64,000 nucleotides of DNA from CAVONV01 sp963697355 (lineage in GTDB: Bacteria > Acidobacteriota > Vicinamibacteria > Marinacidobacterales > DATDRI01). Positions within the stretch are counted from its first letter, which is position 1. Each line of letters begins with the position of its first letter. Shown piece after piece: positions 33,870-42,536 of this stretch. Below the pieces are notes generated by a model, which saw nothing but the letters and a program-made list of their open reading frames with translations, had not been told where the DNA came from and did not search any database. The translations under genes and the position numbers were made by a program. The stretch is taken from NCBI GenBank assembly GCA_963697355.1, contig CAVONV010000025.1:1-64000 (forward strand), read 5' to 3'.

Positions 33870-35261
33870 ATGAAGATATTTGTGGCCAAAGAAGTTCACC
33901 CCGGTGAGAACCGAGTACCCATGATCCCGGATACCGTTGATAACCTCAAAACTCGGCACGAGATACCCATCATCGTGGAAAGTGGTATCGGCGCGACATG
34001 TAGGTACACCGACGAGGACTACGAAAAGGCTGGAGCAACGGTGTCGAGCAACAGAGCCGAATCGCTGAGCTCGGCGGACGTCGTGTTGCGTCTCAGAAAG
34101 CCTCCTCTTGACGAGATCGCCAAGCTCAAAAAGGGCTCGATCAATATCAGCTTTCTCGATCCCTTCAATGAACCAGCGCTGATTGACGAAATGGTGAAAT
34201 GCGGTATTACCGGAATCAGTATGGAGATGATTCCACGAACGACCTTGGCGCAGAAGATGGATGCTCTGAGCTCGCAGGCCAACCTAGCGGGCTATGTGGC
34301 CGTCATTCTCGGAGCAGAGCGGATGGACAAGGTGCTGCCGATGATGATGACACCGGCGGGAACTATTGCCCCTTCTCGGGTCTTTATCATCGGGGTTGGT
34401 GTCGCGGGTCTTCAGGCCATTGCTACGGCAAAAAGGCTCGGCTCGAGAGTCGATGCTTTCGACACCCGTCCGGTGGTGGAGGAACAAGTCCGATCCTTGG
34501 GCGCCAAGTTCGTCAAAGTCGATCTCGGCGAAACGGGCCAGACCAAGGACGGCTACGCAAAGGAGCTCACACCGGAACAGCAGGAAAAGCAGCGCGAGGC
34601 CATGGCCAAGGTCTGCGCCCAGTCGGATCTGGTTATTACCACAGCCCAGTTGTTCGGCCGAAAGGCACCTATCATCGTGACCAAGGAGATGATCGGCAAG
34701 ATGAAGCCGGGAAGCGTCGTCGTCGACTTAGCGGTGGAGTCGGGTGGCAACGTGGAGGGTGCGGAGGTCGACAAGGAAGTCGAGGTGAACGGCGTTAGAA
34801 TCATCGGTCTCGGTAATCTACCGGGCCGCGTGGCCGTTCATGCCAGTCAGATGTACTCAGCCAACATGAGCAACTTCTTGGAGACCTACTGGAACAAGGA
34901 GAGCAAGAAACTCGAGCTCAAATGGGATGACGAAATCATCCAAGGCTGTGTCATCACTCACGACGGTGAGATCCGAAACGAGATGATCAAGAAGCTAAGG
35001 AAACATAGAGGTGTCGCCGATGCTGATGATGCTTTTGTTCGTTTTCGTTTTGGCGATGTTACTGGGATTCGAGCTGATTACGAAAGTTCCTTCTCAGTTG
35101 CATACGCCCCTCATGTCCGGCTCCAACGCCATTTCGGGAATCACTATTGTCGGTGCTCTGCTCGCAGCGGGCTCGGTGCAAGACGACCTGCTGAGCACCT
35201 ATCTGGGAATGGCAGCGGTGGCGTTCGCCTCCATCAACGTGGTAGGCGGATACTCTGGTGA
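33870..35261 (+). CDS. pntAA: NAD(P) transhydrogenase alpha subunit, part 1
   Basis: The first about 375 residues are the NAD-binding domain I of proton-translocating transhydrogenase: MKIFVAKEVHPGENRVPM, QKMDALSSQANLAGYVAVI, TPAGTIAPSRVFIIGVGVAG (GxGxxG) and SVVVDLAVESGGNVEG. Homology ends near 35000 (EIRNEMIKKLRKHRG). The frame then runs on for about 85 codons across pntAB, where the text is no longer coding-like. A one-base shift just before 35006 would give a TAG two bases before the pntAB start, so a frame break is likely at the end. The enzyme couples hydride transfer between NADH and NADP+ to proton flow; this part is cytosolic. It is first in the operon. Confidence 0.85.
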   Translation: MKIFVAKEVHPGENRVPMIPDTVDNLKTRHEIPIIVESGIGATCRYTDEDYEKAGATVSSNRAESLSSADVVLRLRKPPLDEIAKLKKGSINISFLDPFNEPALIDEMVKCGITGISMEMIPRTTLAQKMDALSSQANLAGYVAVILGAERMDKVLPMMMTPAGTIAPSRVFIIGVGVAGLQAIATAKRLGSRVDAFDTRPVVEEQVRSLGAKFVKVDLGETGQTKDGYAKELTPEQQEKQREAMAKVCAQSDLVITTAQLFGRKAPIIVTKEMIGKMKPGSVVVDLAVESGGNVEGAEVDKEVEVNGVRIIGLGNLPGRVAVHASQMYSANMSNFLETYWNKESKKLELKWDDEIIQGCVITHDGEIRNEMIKKLRKHRGVADADDAFVRFRFGDVTGIRADYESSFSVAYAPHVRLQRHFGNHYCRCSARSGLGARRPAEHLSGNGSGGVRLHQRGRRILW

Positions 35262-35332
35262 CGGACCGTATGTTGGGCATGTTCAAGGGGAAAAACAAGG
35301 GGAGCGGAGTCCTGACATGCAAGAGTCACTGA
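35020..35332 (+). pseudogene. pntAB: NAD(P) transhydrogenase alpha subunit, part 2, frame broken
   Basis: ATG 35020 follows GAGG at a good distance; a GTG at 35011 is also possible. The protein reads MLMMLLFVFVLAMLLGFELI, SQLHTPLMSGSNAISGI, AVAFASINVVGGY: the membrane part of the alpha subunit. At 35254 a surplus T interrupts the frame; the next frame continues LVTDRMLGMFKGKNKG and ends at 35332, 16 bases inside pntB. The intact protein would be about 104 residues with three to four membrane helices. I cannot tell error from decay. Confidence 0.8.
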
Positions 35333-36731
35333 TCAATTTCGCCTATATCGCAGCTTCAGTACTCTTCATCTACGGCCTGAAGATGCTGAGCTCCCAAAAG
35401 ACGGCGCGGCGCGGGAACTTGATCTCCGCCATCGGCATGTTGAGTCGCGGTCGTGGCGACACTGGCAAAAAGCGGCATGGAGTTCCAATACATCATCGCC
35501 GGTGCGGTGGTGGGGGGTCTCATCGGTGGCATTGCCGCCTTGCGGGTGCCGATGACTTCGATGCCCGAGTTCGTGGCGCTTTTCAACGGATTCGGTGGTA
35601 TCGCCAGTCTATTCGTCGGATGGGCCGAGTACCATCGGCAGCACACGGAATGGACGGGTCAGAGCCTGACCTCAGGCGAGCCACCGATCTGGTATCTGGC
35701 CATCGCCATTTTCGTTACGTTGTTGATTGGCGGCGTGACATTCTCGGGAAGTCTCATCGCTTACGCGAAGCTGGCGGAACGCTTCATCTCGGGTAAGCCG
35801 ACTTTGTTCAAGGGACAACATATCGTCACGGGACTGGGCTGGCTTAGCGAGTCGTGGCCTGCGGCATCGTATTCTTGATGAATCCCTCGGAGATGTACCC
35901 GGTCTTCATCGCCGCGATGGTGTTGGCGTTGGTGCTATGGGCGTGTTGTTGACGATCCCCATCGGCGGCGCCGACATGCCTGTGGCCATCTGTCTTCTGA
36001 ACAGCTACTCGGGGTTGGCCGCCTGCGCATCGGGGTTCGTCATCTCCAACAACGTGTCTGATCGTGTCGGGATCCCTGGTTGGGGCAAGTGGTCTGATTC
36101 TCACGAACATCATGTGTAAGGCGATGAACCGCTCGCTGGCCAACGTGCTCGTTCGGCGGGCTCGGTTCGGCAGGCGGAGCCATGAGTGCCGTAACGGGCG
36201 AGGCCAAGGCGATCACGCCGGAAGACGCCTACTATGTGTCTAGAGGCCGCGAGCTCTGTGGTCTTCGTGCCGGGGTACGGAATGGCGGTGGCCCAGGCTC
36301 AGCACGTCGTCCGCGAGTTGGGAGATCTCTTGGAGGCGAACGGCGCTGATGTCAAATACGCGATCCACCCGTTGCCGGTCGTATGCCGGGGCACATGAAC
36401 GTCTTGCTGGCCGAGGCCGACGTGCCATACGAACAACTGGTCGAGATGGATGACATCAATCCCATCATCGAAACGGTCGACGTCTGCATCGTCATCGGCG
36501 CCAACGACGTGGTCAATCCCGCGGCCCGGGAGGACGAGAACTGCGCGATTTACGGAATGCCGATCATCAACGTGGACTACGCCAAGACAGTGTTCGTCTT
36601 GAAGCGTTCGTTGGCCTCCGGTTTCGCGGGAGTGGATAATCCGCTGTTTTTTAGGGCAGAACACACGAATGTTGTTTGGAGACGCCAAGAGTACGGTCTC
36701 GGCTGTGGTGGCGGAGTTCAAACAGAAGTGA
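35317..36731 (+). pseudogene. pntB: NAD(P) transhydrogenase beta subunit, multiply frame broken
   Basis: ATG 35317 starts MQESLINFAYIAASVLFIYG. The remaining sequence is a complete PntB spread over three frames: MATLAKSGMEFQYIIAGAV, PMTSMPEFVALFNGFGGIAS, GGADMPVAICLLNSYSGLAA, LEAASSVVFVPGYGMAVAQ, MPGHMNVLLAEADVPYEQL, CIVIGANDVVNPAAREDEN and PIINVDYAKTVFVLKRSL. Breaks fall near 35443, 35848, 35933, 36057, 36151, 36239, 36370 and 36671. Each is a one- or two-base change, and the amino acids on both sides match the family. The end is TGA at 36729. Membrane helices and NADP-binding domain III are thus both present in the DNA, but no single protein can be made as written. Confidence 0.85.
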
Positions 36732-36776
36732 TCTTCTCGATCGGGATGACCCCGTCTTGGAAGGAATGAACTGGAT

Positions 36777-37195
36777 ATGTCAACTCAAACTAAAATCCGC
36801 CGTGTCGATTACTTCTACGTTTCCGTCAAGGATGAGCCAGGCCAAGCATTCAAGGTGTTGCAGCAGATGGCCGACCTGGGCGTCAACATGCTGGCATTCG
36901 CAGCGTACCCACAGGACCAGATACGACGCAGCTGACACTGTTCCCTGAAGACTCTCACCAGCTGCAGAGCGTGGCCAAACGAGCAGGGATGAACCTCATC
37001 GGACCCCATGGCGCTTTCCTCGCTCGGGGATCGGATGACCTCGGCGCTCTCGTGGGTGTTCACGAGGCGTTATACAAGGCCAACGTCAACGTCTACTCAT
37101 CCACGGCTGTCACTGACGGCCATTCTTGCTACGGTTACCTCATTTACGTTCGGCCGGACGAGTATGATCGAGCGGCCGCAGCTCTGGGGATCTAG
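36777..37195 (+). pseudogene. ACT-domain protein downstream of pntB, frame broken
   Basis: ATG 36777 gives MSTQTKIRRVDYFYVSVKDE, then PGQAFKVLQQMADLGVNMLA. Near 36906 the frame shifts and the text goes on as PTGPDTTQLTLFPEDSHQLQ, then AGMNLIGPHGAFLARG and VNVYSSTAVTDGHSCYGYLI, to a TAG at 37195. This is a stand-alone ACT domain repeat (about 139 residues if repaired), a fold that binds amino acids or similar small ligands. Placed last in the pnt cluster, it might respond to metabolite level. It is the last of the frame breaks in this block. Confidence 0.75.
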
Positions 37196-37284
37196 GTATT
37201 GCCGGCGGGCAGAATCAGTCAGGGCCAGCTCGAGAGCCGGCAAATATCTGCCGCGCGGCCAGCGCAATGGTGGAGACACATCTG

Positions 37285-37620
37285 ATGGCGCCAAATAAGA
37301 AGACGCAACCGCTCGCGGGCGAGAACGATTCGATCGATCTCCGGAAGGAGATAGAGGGCCTATACGAGTGCTTGCGCAAAGGAGACAAACGCGCCAGCGT
37401 TCACCTCGCTCGGCTGATTGAATACGACACCAAAGGCGCGCTTCAGCCTTTCGCGGAGGCCTTGAGTGCCCGCTTGACCGATCACCTGCATCGATTCGCC
37501 GAGTCAGGAACCGTCGATCCCAACGTCACGCTGGAAGACGAGGTTTATGGACTGCTCAAGCGTGCGGCGGTCGATTGGGATGGTTTCCACAAGACCGGGC
37601 GTCCGGGCGAAGAAGCCTGA
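37285..37620 (+). CDS. Small conserved-looking helical protein, unknown
   Basis: The 111-residue protein is soluble and helical (LRKEIEGLYECLRKGDKRAS, LQPFAEALSARLTDHLHRFA, LEDEVYGLLKRAAVDWDG). I chose ATG 37285 because GGAG lies nine bases upstream; an ATG-initiated form starts 18 bases earlier at 37267. No domain is recognised. Codon use matches its neighbours. It lies 89 bases after the ACT gene and may belong to the same transcript. Confidence 0.65.
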   Translation: MAPNKKTQPLAGENDSIDLRKEIEGLYECLRKGDKRASVHLARLIEYDTKGALQPFAEALSARLTDHLHRFAESGTVDPNVTLEDEVYGLLKRAAVDWDGFHKTGRPGEEA

Positions 37621-37677
37621 GGCTCGTTGGGGTAACAAAGGTCATTTGTCTACCGCGTAGACAAGCCGTCGAGCTTG

Positions 37678-40152
37678 CTACTCCGCGTTCAGTGCTGTCA
37701 CCGGGTTGATACGCGTGGCCCGGGTAGCAGGCACAGAACAGGCTATCAGGGCCACCACCGCGAGTAGCGCACCGGCCGAGCCCATGACGGCGGCATCCAA
37801 GGGCTGAACCCCGTAGAGAACACTTTCTATATAGCGACCGAGGGCAACTGAACCGGCGGCCCCTATGACGAATCCGATGCCAATGATCGCAAGACCCTCC
37901 TTCAACACGAGTCCGAAGATCGTTGTTGCGTTGCTTCCGAGGGCGATACGAATCCCGATTTCCTTCGTCCGCTGGGTGACGAGATAGGCCAATACTCCGA
38001 AGATCCCGATCGCTGCAAGAAACAAGGCAACCGCGCCGAAAACGAGTGCCAACAACATCGGTGACCGACGGGTCAAAAGGGATTCGTCCAGGCGTTCTTG
38101 CATCGTGTGAACATCATAGAAAGGAAGCTCCGGATCGATTTGGGCTAGCTCTCGTCGAATCGAGCCGACATTGCTGCTCGGGTCGTTTGCCGTCTTGATG
38201 GCCAAAGTGATGCCGCGGTCGGGACGTTGCTCGTAAGGGAAATAGTAGGCACCCACGCGCTGGTCTGTTTCCACCAGTGCCTGGAGCCGAACGTCCCCTA
38301 CTACGCCGACCACCGTGAGAAACTCTGTCTCTTCCGTGATAGCCATCAAGTCTTCGGTGCTGGTAGGGAAATACAGTCTCTTTCCCAGGGCGCTCACGCC
38401 AGGCCAGAATTTTTTTGCGAGCCGCTCGTCGACGATGACCGTTTGAAGCGCCTCTTCCGTGTCGCGCTCGTCGAAGAAGCGCCCCTCCTTGAGGGCAATG
38501 CCCATCGCTTCGAAGTATCCCGTACCCACGATGAGCCTGCTGGGTGAGACGAGCGACTCACCGGGCTGCATCTCGTAGCCTTCGGCAAGAACCACGCTAT
38601 CGCTGTAGCTTCCTCCATAGGGGATCGTGCTCGTGGTGCCGGCGTGGACAACGCCCGGGAGCGAACGTACTCGTTCGAGAAGACGGTTGCTAAATGCTCG
38701 GAGGTTTTCCGGTTCGGGGTATCCTGCGCCGGGAGGCGTGACCCTTCCCGTCAGCACACTGTCGCCGTCACGGAATCCCGGATCGAGCATCAATACTTGG
38801 CGGAAGCTTTCGAGAAGCAAGCCCGCACCAATCAGCAGGATAAACGCCACAGCTACCTGTGCCACCACGAGCCCGTTGCGGATCCAGCGTGCGCCGCGGC
38901 TTGTCGTTCCAGCCCGTCCCTCTTCTCGAAGAACATGGTTGATGTTCACCCGCATCACATGAGCCACGGGGATCCCGCCCATGAGAATACCCAGCAAGAA
39001 GGCCACTGCGAGAACAATCCCGATGACCATGCCGGTCATTTCGATCTCACTGCCTCGGGGAAGCTCGTTGAGCGCGAGGGACCTCAGCAAGCCCAAGCCC
39101 GCGTAGCCGATGGCGAGTCCCAACAAACCTCCGAGAACACTCAGCAAGATGCTCTCTGTTAGGAGCTGTCGGACCACTCGCCGTCTTCCAGCCCCAAGAG
39201 CGAAGCGCATGGCGAGCTCTTTCATGCGAACGTTGGCACGCACGAGCATGAGATTGGTGATGTTCACGCAGCCGATGAGTAGAACGAAAAGGACACCGAC
39301 CCAGAGGAGAACCAAGGTTCCCCGGACGTCTCGAACAACGACCTCCTTGAGAGGATGGACTTGGGTGTGGAAGCCGGCGTTCAAGAGAATCTCTTTGAAC
39401 GCGGGGAAGATCTCGAGGTTGGCGGTGTTCAGCGCGTCCACTTGGGCTTGCACTTGCTCGAGTGTAGCGCCCTCCTTTAGACGACCGATGTACTGCCAGC
39501 TGTTACTGTGACGGGCGTCATCTGACTTCTGCTCTTCGGTAAAGGCCAGTGGAGTCCAAAGACGAACGTCGGGCCGAAGATAGAAGAAGTCCTCCGGCAT
39601 GACGCCAACGACCGTGTGGGGCTCGTCGTTGATGCGAAGGTCCTTACCGAGAGCCGCTTCATCGCCTCCGAACATCTGTTGCCAGATGGCGTAGCTCAAG
39701 ATTACTTTCTTTTCGTTGCCGATCTCGCCTTCTTCTTCCGCGAAGGTGCGTCCCAGCATCGGTTCCACCTGAAGAAGACGAAAGAAGGACGGCGTGACAG
39801 CTCTTCCTACGACTCGCTCGGGATTACCCTCTCGTCCAAGCGTCACACCGCGGGAGTTGTAGAGGGCTTGCTCCTCGAAAAGATCACCGAGCTCACGGAG
39901 TCGATCGTAGTAATCGGGGACGCCGTTGGAGCCACGCTCTGCACCGGCATTGGGGTAGCTATTGTACATAAAGAGGATGCGGTCCGACGCCGGAATCGGT
40001 AGAGGACTGAGGATGACTGCATTGATCACACTGAAGATGGCCGCGTTGGCGCCGATGCACAGGGCAAGAGTGGCGATGGCCGTAGCGGCGAAGCCCTTGT
40101 CTTTCCACAGGAGCTTGAGGCCGAATTTGAGATCTTGTAGGAGTTTTTCCAT
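37678..40152 (-). CDS. ADOP-type ABC transporter permease (MacB/FtsX fold)
   Basis: An 824-residue inner-membrane protein with two copies of the MacB periplasmic domain and FtsX permease core. Membrane segments lie near 15-48 (FAATAIATLALCIGANAAIF), about 280-310, 330-360, 375-400, 425-450, then a second set near 690-720, 750-780 and 790-815. Motifs such as RMKELAMRFALGAGRRRVVRQLL and EIGIRIALGSNATTIF are the coupling helices. The ATP-binding subunit is not adjacent. ATG 40152 follows AAGGA. Such permeases are abundant in Acidobacteriota; the cargo is unknown. It is monocistronic, without a PadR partner, unlike the group at 58 kb. Confidence 0.9.
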   Translation of the reverse strand: MEKLLQDLKFGLKLLWKDKGFAATAIATLALCIGANAAIFSVINAVILSPLPIPASDRILFMYNSYPNAGAERGSNGVPDYYDRLRELGDLFEEQALYNSRGVTLGREGNPERVVGRAVTPSFFRLLQVEPMLGRTFAEEEGEIGNEKKVILSYAIWQQMFGGDEAALGKDLRINDEPHTVVGVMPEDFFYLRPDVRLWTPLAFTEEQKSDDARHSNSWQYIGRLKEGATLEQVQAQVDALNTANLEIFPAFKEILLNAGFHTQVHPLKEVVVRDVRGTLVLLWVGVLFVLLIGCVNITNLMLVRANVRMKELAMRFALGAGRRRVVRQLLTESILLSVLGGLLGLAIGYAGLGLLRSLALNELPRGSEIEMTGMVIGIVLAVAFLLGILMGGIPVAHVMRVNINHVLREEGRAGTTSRGARWIRNGLVVAQVAVAFILLIGAGLLLESFRQVLMLDPGFRDGDSVLTGRVTPPGAGYPEPENLRAFSNRLLERVRSLPGVVHAGTTSTIPYGGSYSDSVVLAEGYEMQPGESLVSPSRLIVGTGYFEAMGIALKEGRFFDERDTEEALQTVIVDERLAKKFWPGVSALGKRLYFPTSTEDLMAITEETEFLTVVGVVGDVRLQALVETDQRVGAYYFPYEQRPDRGITLAIKTANDPSSNVGSIRRELAQIDPELPFYDVHTMQERLDESLLTRRSPMLLALVFGAVALFLAAIGIFGVLAYLVTQRTKEIGIRIALGSNATTIFGLVLKEGLAIIGIGFVIGAAGSVALGRYIESVLYGVQPLDAAVMGSAGALLAVVALIACSVPATRATRINPVTALNAE

Positions 40153-40321
40153 GCTTCACCATCCTTGGGCAGAAGACGGGGTCAGGCTGGCCCACTCTAT
40201 GGTTCATACGAACCTGGGATGCTTGGTGTTCCCGCAAAGTGTAGCGGCATCTCCGCTTTGCCGGTGAGGATCACTCGTGCTACGCTCCGTCCACTTGGCG
40301 AAAGGAGTTTAGGCGTATCTG

Positions 40322-40591
40322 ATGAGTGCCTGTACGAACTGCTCGAGCCCCCTCGAATCGAGCCATGAATTCTGCCCCTCCTGCGGTGAGCCAGTAGCCG
40401 ACTCCTCGGCATTGCCGACGGCGGCGGCTCCACCGACGCCCGCTTCGGGGCGTGACTCCGGTTCGGGGTCCAGGAAGACAGGCTCGAGTCCCAGCAGCGC
40501 TGCGCCTATCTCCTCTCAAACGGCTTCTCAAGAGGGGCATTTCGCCCCAGGGAACATTCTGGGTGAGCGCTATCAGATCATCGGGCTTTAG
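40322..40591 (+). pseudogene. Truncated Ser/Thr kinase: zinc ribbon and linker only
   Basis: The 89-codon frame starts with a double-CxxC zinc ribbon (CTNCSSPLESSHEFCPSCGE), has a Ser/Pro/Gly-rich linker and ends FAPGNILGERYQIIGL with a stop. The last words are the first strand of the kinase domain, exactly where the glycine loop should follow. The rest of the kinase is absent. A REP-like hairpin lies 88 bases downstream. It is a deletion relic comparable to the stub at 13169..13492. Confidence 0.8.
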
Positions 40592-40678
40592 ACGACACCT
40601 TACACGGCTGAGGCCTCAACACCTTCTTTGACTTCCCCTTTGGAAAGAGATTATTCTCCGGTCGGTTCCAGCGATTTG

Positions 40679-40746
40679 TGAGAAAAGGGGACAAGGTCCC
40701 TTTTTTCGCAGGGACGATCAATAAAGGGACTTGTCCCTTTTTTCAC
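40679..40746. repeat. REP-like palindrome 3
   Basis: The arms are GTGAGAAAAGGGGACAAGGTCCC (from 40679) and its near complement ending TTTTTTCAC at 40746, with a loop around GCAGGGACGATCAAT. The core GGGGACAAGGTCC relates it to the elements at 21944 and 24559. It sits 13 bases upstream of the M24 peptidase start. Confidence 0.7.
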
Positions 40747-40759
40747 AGGAGGTCAGGAC

Positions 40760-42130
40760 ATGAAGAATGCGTGGTTGTTAGTCGTTGTTGCTCTGGTGCT
40801 GCCTGCGACCGCCTCCGCACAAGTGAACTGGAACATCTCGGACGTCCGGGATATCGACAAGATTCTGACGGAGAGAGAGCAAGCCAAGGTCTACAACGAG
40901 CTGTTGGAGTGGAGACTCGACAACGTCCTGCCGGAGATCATGAAACGAGAAGGCATCGATATGTGGCTCGTCATTTGCTTTGAGTATGACGAGGACCCCG
41001 TTTACATGTCACTCGTTCCCGAACCCATCATGGTGGCCCGGCGGCTCTCCATTCTCATCTTTCACGACGCCGCTGATGGGTTCAAAAAGCTCACCGCGAA
41101 TTGGCATGGTCAGGGCTCGGCCGGGTACATGTACACGAACATCTTCACCGATCGCTCGGAAGGCGCGAACGCGCAGTTCACCGTCGTCGCCGACTACATC
41201 AAGAAGCACAATCCGACAAAGATCGGTATCAACACCGTCGAGCATTGGGATTATCACGACGATTTTTCGCACGGCGCCGGCCTCTCGGCCTTTCACAAAG
41301 CCAAATTGGAGAAAGCGCTGGGGACCGAATACTCCTCCCGATTGGTGTCGGCGGAAAAAGTCGCCATCGGGTGGTACGAAACGAGAAGCCCCCAGGAGTT
41401 GAGCCTCTATCGGCATATCTGTGGAATCGGTCACGATCTCATCAAGGAGTTCTTTTCCAACAAAGTGATCACGCCTGATGTCACGACAACCGAAGACGTG
41501 GTTTGGTGGATCCGTCAGCGAATTACAGATCTCGGGCTCAAAACATGGTTTCAGCCGTCCATCAGTATTCGACGTTCACCCAAAGACAAAGAACAGTACG
41601 GGGAGGACGATCGCGTGATCCGAAGGGGTGATGTCTTGCACTGCGACGTTGGGATCACCTACTTAGGCCTCAACACGGACATGCAACATAACGCCTATGT
41701 TTGCCGGTTGGGTGAAAACGAAGCCCCGGAGGGTGTCAAGGAGCTCCTGAGACGAGGCAATAGGCTCCAAGAGATCTTGCTCGAGGAGTACCAGGAAGGT
41801 CGCACAGGCAACAAGATCTTACTCGAGGCTCTGAGGAGAGCGAACGGCGAAGGGCTCGAGCCGCGGATCTACACGCACCCGATTGGAATTCACGGCCATG
41901 GTTCGGGAATGATGGTCGGCATGCCCGAAAAGCAGGAGTTCGTTCCGGGAACAGGAGAACATCCTCTGTATCCGATGACGGTCTATTCCATCGAGTTGAG
42001 CAACGGTTATAACGTGCCGGAGTGGGACAACGAGCTCGTGACGCTCGGGCTCGAAGACGAAGCGGTTTTCACGAAAGATGGCATCGATTGGGTGGATGGC
42101 TACCCGAGGTCTCTTTATCTGATTAGGTGA
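40760..42130 (+). CDS. Secreted M24-family (Xaa-Pro-type) metallopeptidase
   Basis: A 456-residue protein with a signal peptide (MKNAWLLVVVALVLPATASA) and ATG 40760 preceded by AGGAGG. An N-terminal creatinase/prolidase-like domain (about 30-200) is followed by the pita-bread fold with metal ligands Asp296 (HCDVGI), Asp307 (LNTDMQH), a histidine in HPIGIHGHGSG (373-383), Glu412 (YSIELS) and Glu432 (GLEDE). All five ligands appear present, so it is probably an active dinuclear metallopeptidase cutting near proline. It is likely periplasmic. The gene seems monocistronic. Confidence 0.9.
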   Translation: MKNAWLLVVVALVLPATASAQVNWNISDVRDIDKILTEREQAKVYNELLEWRLDNVLPEIMKREGIDMWLVICFEYDEDPVYMSLVPEPIMVARRLSILIFHDAADGFKKLTANWHGQGSAGYMYTNIFTDRSEGANAQFTVVADYIKKHNPTKIGINTVEHWDYHDDFSHGAGLSAFHKAKLEKALGTEYSSRLVSAEKVAIGWYETRSPQELSLYRHICGIGHDLIKEFFSNKVITPDVTTTEDVVWWIRQRITDLGLKTWFQPSISIRRSPKDKEQYGEDDRVIRRGDVLHCDVGITYLGLNTDMQHNAYVCRLGENEAPEGVKELLRRGNRLQEILLEEYQEGRTGNKILLEALRRANGEGLEPRIYTHPIGIHGHGSGMMVGMPEKQEFVPGTGEHPLYPMTVYSIELSNGYNVPEWDNELVTLGLEDEAVFTKDGIDWVDGYPRSLYLIR

Positions 42131-42139
42131 AGGCCGTCG

Positions 42140-42424
42140 TTGGACGTCCGATTCGAGGAACACCGTTGGTGGGCAGCCGTTCTCCTAGTGCTGGGATCCG
42201 TCGGCCTAGCCACGTGCTTCCTGCCTGCTCCGGGATTTCGGAGCAGTTATGTCCTGGACATCGTCGGCCCAGCTTGGAACTACATTCTTCTTAGGGGATT
42301 GTTCACCAACAAACCCACCCCGTGGTCGCGGTTCTTCACGCCGAATGTGACTCCTTTTCGCACCGTGAGAATGAGAATCAATCCGGCGAGTACGCCAAGC
42401 CCGTTATTCTACCAACCATCCTAG
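42140..42424 (+). pseudogene. Truncated integral membrane protein
   Basis: A TTG-started 94-codon frame encodes one membrane helix (WWAAVLLVLGSVGLATCFLP), then YVLDIVGPAWNYILLRGLFT and RFFTPNVTPF. I associate this pattern with small four-helix membrane proteins with the same SYVLDIVGPAWNYI motif, of which only the first half is left; the last 25 codons do not fit. It overlaps no other gene and has no clear ribosome site. The rest of the gap to 42536 holds nothing recognised. Confidence 0.35.
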
Positions 42425-42536
42425 ACGACTTGACAGCCTTCTATTTCGCGCGTCTCTTTCGTTGGGAAAGTACTCGAGCCGAGCTAAGATGCATTCAGGC
42501 GGCTAACCCAAACAACCAAATAAAGGATGTATCTAG

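Noticed and set aside
33870..36731. Programmed frameshifting in the transhydrogenase operon
   Set aside because: The breaks are too many, of both signs and not at slippery sites with downstream structures; error or decay explains them better.
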